Source: Chloroflexota bacterium (GTDB lineage Bacteria; Chloroflexota; Dehalococcoidia; Dehalococcoidales; RBG-16-60-22). Taken from it: 13,607 bases of DNA. Under the pieces are notes generated by a model. The model was not told the DNA's origin and ran no database searches. It saw only the letters and a list, made by a program, of their open reading frames with translations. The number at the start of each line of letters is the position of its first letter. The first letter of the stretch is position 1. Shown here piece after piece: positions 1 through 5,844 of the stretch. A program made the position numbers and the translations under genes. The DNA is taken from contig VGOH01000014.1 in NCBI GenBank assembly GCA_016875955.1, positions 1-13,607 of the forward strand, read 5' to 3'.

Positions 1-546
1 GAATTCATTGAGCCGGGCGAGCACAGCGATTACCTTGACGTGACCGGCAATATCACCTGGGATGACGGCGCCGGTGCCTACCAGTATGTGATTACGGTCG
101 TCTGGCAGCCGGAGTCCGGGACACCCAAAATACACCTGAAGGAGGTCGGCGCCAGGATACCCTTTGGCTATAGCTACGAGGCAGACTCAGCAGCCGATTT
201 CGCGGAAAACCTCGCCACTGATGAGCCGGATGAGACCCTGGACTCCCAGGGCGCCTACCTGCTGAACTGGGTGCTGGGCTCACCAGCCCCCTACGTGTCC
301 GAGAACATATCCGTGCGCACCCAGACCTTCTACATAAACGGCACCGGCAGCCTGGAGGGACATTACGCCTGGGTGGTGGCCAACCGCACCGATATCGGCG
401 CCGTGGGCGAAATCACCGCCACCTTCTATGAAATCACCGCCACCGCCATCAACCCGCAGAGCAACCGCACCTCAGCCGAAATCACCACCAGGGCCATAAT
501 TGGCGGCGGCGATACCTATATCACCTCCTGGCACCTGGCTAATTAA
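1..546 (+). CDS. Unrecognised pilus-operon protein, C-terminal part (5' partial)
   Basis: The reading frame is open from base 1 to the TAA at 544-546, so this is the C-terminal 181 residues of a longer protein whose start lies outside the window. A GTG at position 40 is in frame, but nothing marks it as a real start. I do not recognise the family. The visible part is rich in Thr, Ser, Ile, Ala and Gly, has alternating hydrophobic residues suggesting beta strands, several N-x-S/T sequences, and no cysteine, membrane segment or catalytic motif. It looks like an exported or surface beta-rich domain. It lies 22 bases before the PilO-like gene and in the same direction, so it is probably part of the pilus operon. 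A minor pilin or PilX-like accessory protein is possible, but the diagnostic N-terminus is missing. Confidence 0.75.
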   Translation, partial: EFIEPGEHSDYLDVTGNITWDDGAGAYQYVITVVWQPESGTPKIHLKEVGARIPFGYSYEADSAADFAENLATDEPDETLDSQGAYLLNWVLGSPAPYVSENISVRTQTFYINGTGSLEGHYAWVVANRTDIGAVGEITATFYEITATAINPQSNRTSAEITTRAIIGGGDTYITSWHLAN

Positions 547-568
547 TGTGACCAGAGAAAGTAAGCTT

Positions 569-1120
569 ATGAAGATCAGTAAAAGAAGCTGGTTTACCAT
601 CGGCATCGGCCTTTTCCTAATCGCCTTTGCCGGCCTGTGGATGGTCTATTCACAGCAGGCCGATGTGAATGACCAGTTGAAAGAAGAGCTTGCTCAGGCC
701 AGGACAAGGCTGAACTCTATCCAAGTCGAGCAGCTGCCAGATGAGCAGAGTAAACTGGAACAGCAACTTGAGGCAACACTGAAGCAGTCTGAATCCGCCC
801 GGGCAACGCTCTCACAGCCGATGAACAGCATAATCATCAGCGATATCTTGTTCCGCACCGCCGAGGCCCACAGCGTAAATATCACCTCAATAAGCGCCTC
901 GGTGGCGAACCGGGTGACCCTGGACGGTGTTCCCTGCTGGGCGTTTCCTGTCAGCGCCAATATCAAGGGAGAGGTGGCCAACCTGGTCGGTTTTATCACC
1001 GAACTCAATGGCGACTTGGCGGTTATTAATTTAAAGACGGTGAGCCTGAATATACCAACTGGCGGCGGAGAGCCCTCCGCCAGCATTCAGATAGAAGCCT
1101 ACACCTACGAAGGAAGTTAG
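569..1120 (+). CDS. pilO: PilO-like type IV pilus inner-membrane protein
   Basis: A protein of about 183 residues with the PilO/GspM layout: a short basic cytoplasmic tip (MKISKRSW), one membrane segment at about residues 9-27, a charged Gln/Glu-rich coiled coil at about 30-75, then a small alpha/beta domain. PilO pairs with PilN in the inner-membrane alignment complex that links the cytoplasmic ring to the outer-membrane secretin. ATG 569 was chosen because it puts the basic residues directly before the membrane segment; in-frame starts at 500 and 548 add residues overlapping or abutting the previous gene. The ribosome-binding site is weak (AGAGAAAG, 553-560). The next gene begins 3 bases after the stop. 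The gene is assigned by architecture and by its place beside PilM/PilN and PilT; sequence conservation in PilO is low, so PilN-like remains an alternative. Confidence 0.72.
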   Translation: MKISKRSWFTIGIGLFLIAFAGLWMVYSQQADVNDQLKEELAQARTRLNSIQVEQLPDEQSKLEQQLEATLKQSESARATLSQPMNSIIISDILFRTAEAHSVNITSISASVANRVTLDGVPCWAFPVSANIKGEVANLVGFITELNGDLAVINLKTVSLNIPTGGGEPSASIQIEAYTYEGS

Positions 1121-1123
1121 CTA

Positions 1124-2578
1124 ATGGCGAATAAAGTGGTCACTTTATACATTGATGATACCAGCCTCCGGCTTCTGGTAGCCGGCGGCAAACGGATTAA
1201 GAAATGGGCGGATGTCGCTCTGGAACCGGGCCTGGTGAAAAATGCCGTGGTGCTGAAGCAGCAAGAGGTTGCCACCAAAATAAAGCAGCTTTTTAAAGTG
1301 CGAAAGATAAATGCCAAGAAAGTTACTCTTGGTATCAGCGGCCTGAACTCTCTCACCCGACCGCTTCTCCTACCGCGTATGCCAAAAGACATGCTGGAGG
1401 AAGCGGTAAGGCGGGAGGCAAACCGGGTGCTGCCCGTTTCTTCCGAGCAGCTTTACCTCCAGTGGCAGTCTATCCCGGCACCGGAAGGAAAACTGCAGGT
1501 CTTCCTGGTGGCGATTCCCCGCACCGCCGCCGATGCCCTGTTCAGCACGTTGCGGCTGGCTGGCCTCAAACCAGACCTGATGGACCTGAAGCCTATGCTC
1601 CTGACCAGAATGGTAAAGGACACCATGGCCATTATTGTGGATGTCCAGCCCAATGAATTTGATATTGTTGTCATGGCGGGCGGTATCCCCCAGCCTATTC
1701 GCACCGTCCATTTCCCCGACAAAGCATCATCCTGGTCGGAAAAGATGATACTGATTAAAGAAGATGTCAGCCGGACCATTGAGTTCTACAACACCAACAA
1801 TCCGGAAATACCCCTGGCAGCCACCGTGCCCATCTGGGCTTCCGGGGAACTGGCCAAAGAAACCGAACAGTGCCAGGTTCTTGCCGATGGACTCAAGCGG
1901 CCGGTCCTGCCTCTGGTACCACCGTTTGAGAGCCCTGATGGACTTGAGCCAAGTCGTTATACGGCCAATATGGGCCTGGTCCTCAAGAAAACCACGCCCA
2001 ACAACGGTTCCGGACTCCTGGTAAATGAACTCAATGTACTGCCTGCAGCCTACCAGCCCGAGCCCATTTCTCTCACCAGAATCCTAGTGGTGCCCTGCGC
2101 CGTCGTTGCCGTCAGCCTGCTCCTGTTCCTGGCACTTATGATACAACACACCACCGCTGACACCGCCGAAATGCACGGCCAGCTGGATACTACCACCCAG
2201 CTACTGCAGCAAAAAATGGTCCAGAAGCAAAAATCTACTGATACTATCGCTGGACTCCAGCAGAAAATCAAGGGTGCCGAGACCTCCGGTGGTAATTTTG
2301 CCCTGGCCGTATCTAACCTGAAAAAACAGAGCCAGGCCGTGAACGGCAACCTGGAAACAACCGTCAACCGCCTGCCGGAGACGGTGAGGCTGAACGGTAT
2401 CAGCCAAACCCAGAATTCGCTGACCCTCAGGGGGCAGGCCCAGAGCCAAGATGATATACTGGCCTACCTGAGAGAGCTTGAAACCAGTGAACGGTTTTCC
2501 AGCATCACTATCACCAGCCTTACTATAACATCCGACGGTAACATCAATTTTAACGTCATCCTTAATGTGGGGGGATAA
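1124..2578 (+). CDS. pilM: PilM-PilN fusion protein of the type IV pilus alignment complex
   Basis: At 484 residues this is longer than either PilM (about 350) or PilN (about 190). Residues 1-300 resemble the actin-like PilM domain: an opening strand-turn LYIDDTSLRLL, a central segment (LPRMPKDMLEEAVRREA) typical of PilM, and a later IIVDVQPNEFDIVV strand pair. Residues about 302-310 read LNVLPAAYQ, matching the NLLP signature that begins free-standing PilN. A membrane segment follows (about 320-340), then a Gln/Lys-rich coiled coil and a small alpha/beta domain. In other bacteria PilM binds the cytoplasmic tail of PilN; here they are one chain, as in GspL of type II secretion. The second phosphate motif lacks the usual D-x-G, so ATP binding is doubtful. 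AAGGAAG at 1110-1116 is a well-placed ribosome-binding site for ATG 1124. Confidence 0.88.
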   Translation: MANKVVTLYIDDTSLRLLVAGGKRIKKWADVALEPGLVKNAVVLKQQEVATKIKQLFKVRKINAKKVTLGISGLNSLTRPLLLPRMPKDMLEEAVRREANRVLPVSSEQLYLQWQSIPAPEGKLQVFLVAIPRTAADALFSTLRLAGLKPDLMDLKPMLLTRMVKDTMAIIVDVQPNEFDIVVMAGGIPQPIRTVHFPDKASSWSEKMILIKEDVSRTIEFYNTNNPEIPLAATVPIWASGELAKETEQCQVLADGLKRPVLPLVPPFESPDGLEPSRYTANMGLVLKKTTPNNGSGLLVNELNVLPAAYQPEPISLTRILVVPCAVVAVSLLLFLALMIQHTTADTAEMHGQLDTTTQLLQQKMVQKQKSTDTIAGLQQKIKGAETSGGNFALAVSNLKKQSQAVNGNLETTVNRLPETVRLNGISQTQNSLTLRGQAQSQDDILAYLRELETSERFSSITITSLTITSDGNINFNVILNVGG

Positions 2579-2582
2579 GCAC

Positions 2583-3653
2583 GTGGATATATTTGAACTG
2601 GTACGCCTGGCCGCGGAGAAAGGCGCCTCAGACCTGCACCTGGTAACCGATAATGCGCCCATCTTCCGCATCAATGGCCTGCTTCAGCCTGAAGCCAGCC
2701 TCCCCGCCCTGACGCCGGACGATATCACCCAGGCCTTCCAGCAGATTACCTCGGAAAAAGAAAGGGCCGATTTCCACCAGCGCCTGGAGCTTGACTTCGG
2801 CTATACGCTGCCTGATGTCGGCCGTCTGCGCTGTAACGCCGCCAGGCAGCGCGGCAACATTATCCTTACCATCAGGCTTATCCCCCTGGTCATCCCCACT
2901 CTTGAAGAGCTGGGGCTGCCGGCGATATGCCGCGACCTTATCATTAAGCCCAGGGGACTGGTGGTGGTCAGCGGGCCCAGCGGCAGCGGCAAGTCCACCA
3001 CCCTGGCCGCCATGATTAATTATCTGAACTCCGCGGAAAACAGGCGCGTGATTACCCTGGAAGACCCGATTGAGTACGTCTATGCCAACAACAAATGCGT
3101 CATCACCCAGCGTGAACTGGGCGGTGATACCCTGTCCTTCGCCGATGCCCTGAAGCATATCCTGCGCCAGGACCCGGATGTCATCCTGGTGGGCGAGATG
3201 AGAGACCTGGAAACCGCCGCCACCGTGCTTACCGTGGCCGAGACCGGCCACCTGGTCCTCACCACGGGTCATGCCACCAGCGCCCCCCAGGCAGTGGAGC
3301 GAATCATCGACCTTTTCCCCACCCATGAACGGCACCTCGCCCAGACCCGCCTGGCCTCCCTGCTCATCGGCATCCTGTGCCAGACACTGGTCCCCAGGCT
3401 GGACGGGGCGGGCAGAGTGGCCGCGGTTGAGGTTATGCTGGCCCTGCCCTCGGTGAAAAACATCATCCGCGAGGGCAGAATCCACCAGCTGCCCAACGCC
3501 ATCGTGACCCAGGCCCAGTCGGGGATGATGCTGCTTGACCACGCCCTGATAAACCTTTACCGCAGCGGCGCCATCAGCGGCGACAGCCTGTTTTCGGTAT
3601 GCAACGACCGCGAAGAGGTGGCCAAACTCATGGGCAGGGTTGGGGTGGAGTGA
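2583..3653 (+). CDS. pilT: Type IV pilus retraction ATPase PilT
   Basis: A hexameric AAA-type motor that depolymerises the pilus and drives twitching motility and DNA uptake. From GTG 2583 it has 356 residues, the normal PilT length, opening VDIFELVRLAAEKGASDLHL as PilT proteins do. Visible motifs are the Walker A GPSGSGKST (131-139), Asp box TLEDPIEY (158-165), Walker B VILVGEMRD (about 200-208), His box GHLVLTTGHATSA (from about 222), and the retraction-specific C-terminal motif SVKNIIREGR (290-299) followed by HQLPN. That last motif separates PilT from PilB. A GGGGGGA ribosome-binding site (2569-2575) lies 7 bases before GTG 2583; the alternative ATG at 2565 has no such site and would overlap the previous gene by 14 bases. 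This is the last gene before the terminator at 3698. Confidence 0.95.
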   Translation: MDIFELVRLAAEKGASDLHLVTDNAPIFRINGLLQPEASLPALTPDDITQAFQQITSEKERADFHQRLELDFGYTLPDVGRLRCNAARQRGNIILTIRLIPLVIPTLEELGLPAICRDLIIKPRGLVVVSGPSGSGKSTTLAAMINYLNSAENRRVITLEDPIEYVYANNKCVITQRELGGDTLSFADALKHILRQDPDVILVGEMRDLETAATVLTVAETGHLVLTTGHATSAPQAVERIIDLFPTHERHLAQTRLASLLIGILCQTLVPRLDGAGRVAAVEVMLALPSVKNIIREGRIHQLPNAIVTQAQSGMMLLDHALINLYRSGAISGDSLFSVCNDREEVAKLMGRVGVE

Positions 3654-3697
3654 AGCCAACAGAAAACCCCACCTCCCCGGCTCTCTCTTCTGCGGTT

Positions 3698-3730
3698 CCC
3701 CTCCCGCTCTCCCGGGAGGGGACTTTTTTT
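3698..3730 (+). terminator. Rho-independent terminator after pilT
   Basis: A perfect 9-bp GC-rich stem, CCCCTCCCG (3698-3706) with CGGGAGGGG (3713-3721), closes a 6-base loop and is followed after AC by seven T residues (3724-3730). It lies 45 bases after the pilT stop and ends the operon that enters from the left edge. Confidence 0.93.
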
Positions 3731-3764
3731 CAGGTTTTGTTTGCCTTGGGTTGGCAGTTGACAC

Positions 3765-3942
3765 CTCACCCCTGCCCCTCTCCAGCCAGAATCACCGGTA
3801 AAAGACCACAGGCATTAATGGCTGGAGAGGGGAGTATAGAGGAGAGGGGGCTCCGCCCCCTCTCATAAGCTCTCCCCCCTCAAACATTATTAAGATGGAG
3901 GCAAAAGACGAGCCTGTTTGAGAGGGGGAGCAAGGGGGGTGA
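3765..3942. repeat. Nested palindromic element (REP/MITE-like)
   Basis: About 180 bases of nested inverted repeats in an otherwise gene-free gap. The outer arms run from CTCACCCCTGCCCCTCTCC (3765-3783) and, inverted and imperfect, GAGAGGGGGAGCAAGGGG (from 3919) through GGTGAG ending at 3942. Inside are a perfect 14-base inverted repeat CCCCTCTCCAGCCA (3775-3788) / TGGCTGGAGAGGGG (3819-3832), a tight 10-bp hairpin with loop TCC (3842-3864), and an imperfect pair GCTCTCCCCCCTCAAAC (3869-3885) / GTTTGAGAGGGGGAGC (3916-3931). One strand of each arm is almost all pyrimidine and the other purine. No transposase or clear target duplication is visible. Multi-copy status in the genome is an inference from this architecture. 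Confidence 0.7.
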
Positions 3943-4020
3943 GTAAAAGAACAACCACATGCCAATGAACTTTTTTATAAATCTTGACGAACGGAGGAAA
4001 AACGCTCAAAATACGGCGAA

Positions 4021-4830
4021 ATGGATGTTATCTTTGCCCTTGTCTCTGCCATGTTCGGTGCCGCCTTCGGCAGCTTCCTGAACGTGTGCATCGACCGCCT
4101 GCCCGCAGGCAAGTCCATACTCCACCCGCCCTCGCACTGCGACTCCTGCCAGCACCGCCTGTCGCCCGCCGACCTGGTGCCACTGTTCAGCTACCTCTGG
4201 CTGCGCCGGCGCTGCCGCTACTGCGGGGCAACCATTCCCTGGCGGCCCTTCTGGGTAGAACTGGGCACGGCGCTGCTCTTCGCCCTGAGCTACTGGTTCT
4301 TTGGGCTGAGCGTGCAATTTGCGGTCATCGTCTTCTACGGCAGCCTGTTTCTGGTCATCGGCATCATTGACCTGGAACACCAGCTGGTACTGAACAAGGT
4401 CTCCTATCCCGCCATGGCGCTGGCGCTGGTTGTAGCTGTCTTTCAGCCACCGCCGGAGCTTTTGGCGCTGAATTTGGCCTGGCCCTGGCCGGGCGTTATC
4501 AGCGCTTTGATGGGTGGGGCGATAGGCTTTCTATTTCTTTTATTCGCCTATGGCATCACCTACGCCATCTACCGGACTGAGGCCATCGGGTTTGGCGATG
4601 TCAAACTGGCCGGGCTTATCGGGCTGGTGGCCGGCCCGAGGCTGGTGCTTCTTTCCCTGACCCTGGGCGCGGTTCTCGGCGGAGTGGTGGGCATAATCCT
4701 GCTATCACTGAAATTAAAAAAGAGGAAAGAGCCCCTCCCCCTGGGCTCCTTCCTGGCCATAACCACCATGCTCAGCCTCATCTGGGGAACTGACATCCTC
4801 AACTGGTACCTGGGGCTGCTGCACTTTTAG
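4021..4830 (+). CDS. pilD: Prepilin peptidase / N-methyltransferase PilD
   Basis: A membrane aspartyl protease that cuts the positively charged leader from type IV prepilins and, in the bifunctional family, methylates the new N-terminus. The 269-residue length is normal. It has the N-terminal GSFLNVCIDRLP signature (residues 17-28), a cytoplasmic zinc-type loop with two CxxC pairs (C40/C43 and C65/C68), and about seven further hydrophobic segments. The two catalytic aspartates are visible: D117 in IIDLEHQLVLN and D193 in GFGDVKL. With both the Cys loop and the Asp pair present, it should both cleave and methylate. Its likely substrate, the pilin at 13493, is in this window. ATG 4021 begins just before the conserved N-terminal helix. 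The only good GGAGG (3993-3997) is 23 bases upstream, so initiation may be inefficient. No terminator was seen behind it. Confidence 0.95.
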   Translation: MDVIFALVSAMFGAAFGSFLNVCIDRLPAGKSILHPPSHCDSCQHRLSPADLVPLFSYLWLRRRCRYCGATIPWRPFWVELGTALLFALSYWFFGLSVQFAVIVFYGSLFLVIGIIDLEHQLVLNKVSYPAMALALVVAVFQPPPELLALNLAWPWPGVISALMGGAIGFLFLLFAYGITYAIYRTEAIGFGDVKLAGLIGLVAGPRLVLLSLTLGAVLGGVVGIILLSLKLKKRKEPLPLGSFLAITTMLSLIWGTDILNWYLGLLHF

Positions 4831-4942
4831 ATTCTCACTAATGCCGCGTTTTTGCCTGTCAGATACATGGCCAATTGCGTCATTCTTAGTCGGCGGCAAC
4901 AGCTCATAACGGTCTCCATCGCTTAAATTTCTTTCCATAATG

Positions 4943-4971
4943 TTGACAAATGGCCGAATGACTAGTACAAT
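4943..4971 (+). promoter_or_regulatory. Strong sigma-70-type promoter of the winged-helix gene
   Basis: A consensus -35 TTGACA (4943-4948) lies exactly 17 bases before TACAAT (4966-4971), five of six matches to the -10 consensus. Transcription should start near 4978, giving a leader of about 25 bases that includes the GGAGGA ribosome-binding site at 4992-4997. Confidence 0.85.
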
Positions 4972-5002
4972 AGTCCTGCCAATAAAGTAACGGAGGACTG
5001 TG

Positions 5003-5284
5003 GTGAGGGTAAATCGGCGACGTTCTGATATTGAAATCATAGCCGATATGCTAGAAGTAGGCGAAAATGGCGCAGGAAAGACCGAAATCATGTACAGCGC
5101 CAATATGAGCTATCGCCAGATACAGAAATATCTTGGCTTCCTGGTAGGTCACGGCTTTATTGACCAGATGAAGATGGGTAATCCCTCGGTGACCTATCAG
5201 ATAACAGACAGCGGCTTGAAACTCCTTCAGCTGATAAACAATATTAAAGAAATGCTCGGGCTGGATGAGGATTACAGTTTTTAG
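5003..5284 (+). CDS. Small winged-helix transcription regulator (HTH_45-like)
   Basis: A 93-residue protein that is almost entirely one DNA-binding domain. It opens RRRSDIEIIADMLEVGEN, has a recognition-helix region ANMSYRQIQKYLGFLVGHGF, a wing VTYQITDSGLKLL, and a C-terminal helix ending in an acidic tail. The order 'helix, GKTEIMYSANMSY, LGFLVGHGFI, YQITDSG' is the pattern of the archaeal-type HTH_45 winged helix, which also occurs in some Chloroflexota. No sensor, metal site or membrane segment is present. GTG 5003 is preferred over GTG 5000 because GGAGGA (4992-4997) is then 5 bases upstream rather than 2; the two differ by one residue. It has its own strong promoter and is followed by a hairpin terminator, so it can be made as a one-gene transcript. 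Its target is unknown; autoregulation or control of the pilus genes is an inference. Confidence 0.85.
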   Translation: MRVNRRRSDIEIIADMLEVGENGAGKTEIMYSANMSYRQIQKYLGFLVGHGFIDQMKMGNPSVTYQITDSGLKLLQLINNIKEMLGLDEDYSF

Positions 5285-5308
5285 CCTCCGCATGGCATGA
5301 GTGACCGT

Positions 5309-5343
5309 GACCTGAGGACGGCTGGGTCTTCAGGTCGTTTTTT
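5309..5343 (+). terminator. Intrinsic terminator or attenuator between the two small regulators
   Basis: An 11-bp stem with one G-T pair, GACCTGAGGAC (5309-5319) and GTCTTCAGGTC (5326-5336), closes a 6-base loop and is followed by G and six T residues (5338-5343). It starts 24 bases after the winged-helix stop and ends 25 bases before the next likely start, so any read-through to the downstream gene must pass it. Confidence 0.85.
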
Positions 5344-5368
5344 AAATTTAGGCAGCAAGGAGATGAGC

Positions 5369-5695
5369 GTGGTAGATAAGAGAATGTTAATCGTTGACGC
5401 CGACGTCGTTAGAAAAATTGACGAGAACCGCGGTGACATGAGCTACTCGGAATTCCTGAACTTCCTGATTGACAGCCAGTTGAAAGAGCCCGCCGGTAGC
5501 AATAATAACTATGTAGATAAAGATGAATTCAATCACTTTGCCGCAGGCATGAAGGAACTGCTGCGCAATTTCCTTGAATTCTTTCTCAGCTATGGGCTGG
5601 AACTGGGCAAACAGCCGCAGGACAAGACCTTCCAGGAGCTCACCCAGAAGCTGCAGGAACTGAGCAGCTCCAGCAAGAAAAGCAAGAGCCACTAA
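5369..5695 (+). CDS. Ribbon-helix-helix domain protein with helical tail
   Basis: A protein of 108 residues. The N-terminal part has the ribbon-helix-helix (CopG/Arc-type) pattern: a short strand MLIVDADVVRKIDEN, then GDMSYSEFLNFLIDSQL as the two helices. The C-terminal half is a hydrophobic/acidic helix (residues about 52-80) and a Gln/Ser/Lys-rich tail, perhaps for dimer or partner contacts. The start was moved from ATG 5297: that codon lies before the terminator hairpin at 5309-5343. ATG 5363 touches the ribosome-binding site, whereas GTG 5369 has AAGGAG (5357-5362) at the ideal 6 bases. No toxin gene lies beside it, so an antitoxin role is unsupported. A DNA-binding regulator made by read-through from the winged-helix promoter is the most economical reading. 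The exact function is unknown. Confidence 0.75.
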   Translation: MVDKRMLIVDADVVRKIDENRGDMSYSEFLNFLIDSQLKEPAGSNNNYVDKDEFNHFAAGMKELLRNFLEFFLSYGLELGKQPQDKTFQELTQKLQELSSSSKKSKSH

Positions 5696-5739
5696 CCCTT
5701 CCTCCCCGCCATTCGCCATCATTCTCCCCCTGACTAGAT

Positions 5740-5774
5740 TTGCACCACAGCTAAATAGAACTATGTTCTAGAAC
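5740..5774 (+). promoter_or_regulatory. Candidate promoter with overlapping palindrome before the GH3 gene
   Basis: TTGCAC (5740-5745) and TATGTT (5762-5767), 16 bases apart, form a moderate sigma-70-like promoter. The -10 lies inside an inverted repeat TAGAAC-TAT-GTTCTA (5756-5770), which itself overlaps a perfect 10-base palindrome GTTCTAGAAC (5765-5774). This arrangement suits a repressor operator, although the repressor is not known. Confidence 0.4.
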
Positions 5775-5844
5775 ACAATCACTTCCCTGCTCTATCGGCA
5801 CGTGTCATAGTCATCTCATAGCGAAGTTGGCCCGAGAGGTGACT

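Larger units (their letters stand above)
3654..4020. other. Gene-free gap between pilT and pilD
   Basis: These 367 bases hold the pilT terminator (3698-3730) and the nested palindromic element (3765-3942). The remaining 78 bases before pilD contain an AT-rich stretch (TATAAA at 3976-3981) without a convincing -35 box, and a GGAGG at 3993-3997. ORFs through this gap cross the palindromes and have no family resemblance. Confidence 0.8.

Noticed and set aside
1..6. GAATTC at the left edge as a cloning junction
   Set aside because: The same EcoRI site occurs several times inside the window and the reading frame runs through the edge normally, so it is not evidence of an artificial end.
2628..3764. 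A 378-codon open frame on the minus strand opposite pilT
   Set aside because: It lies wholly opposite a motif-complete pilT and its terminator; the translation is Gly/Gln/His-rich with no family signature, as expected from a GC-rich antisense frame.
5297..5368. An upstream ATG 5297 extending the ribbon-helix-helix protein by 24 residues
   Set aside because: The extension would translate through the terminator hairpin at 5309-5343, has no ribosome-binding site, and adds residues outside the domain.
5369..5695. Antitoxin of a toxin-antitoxin pair
   Set aside because: Ribbon-helix-helix proteins are often antitoxins, but no small toxin-like gene lies on either side; the neighbours are a winged-helix regulator and GH3.
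5756..5774. LexA (SOS) box before the GH3 gene
   Set aside because: The GAAC/GTTC half-sites are 3 bases apart, not the 4 of the Gram-positive-type box, and no DNA-repair gene is nearby; kept only as an unspecified operator.
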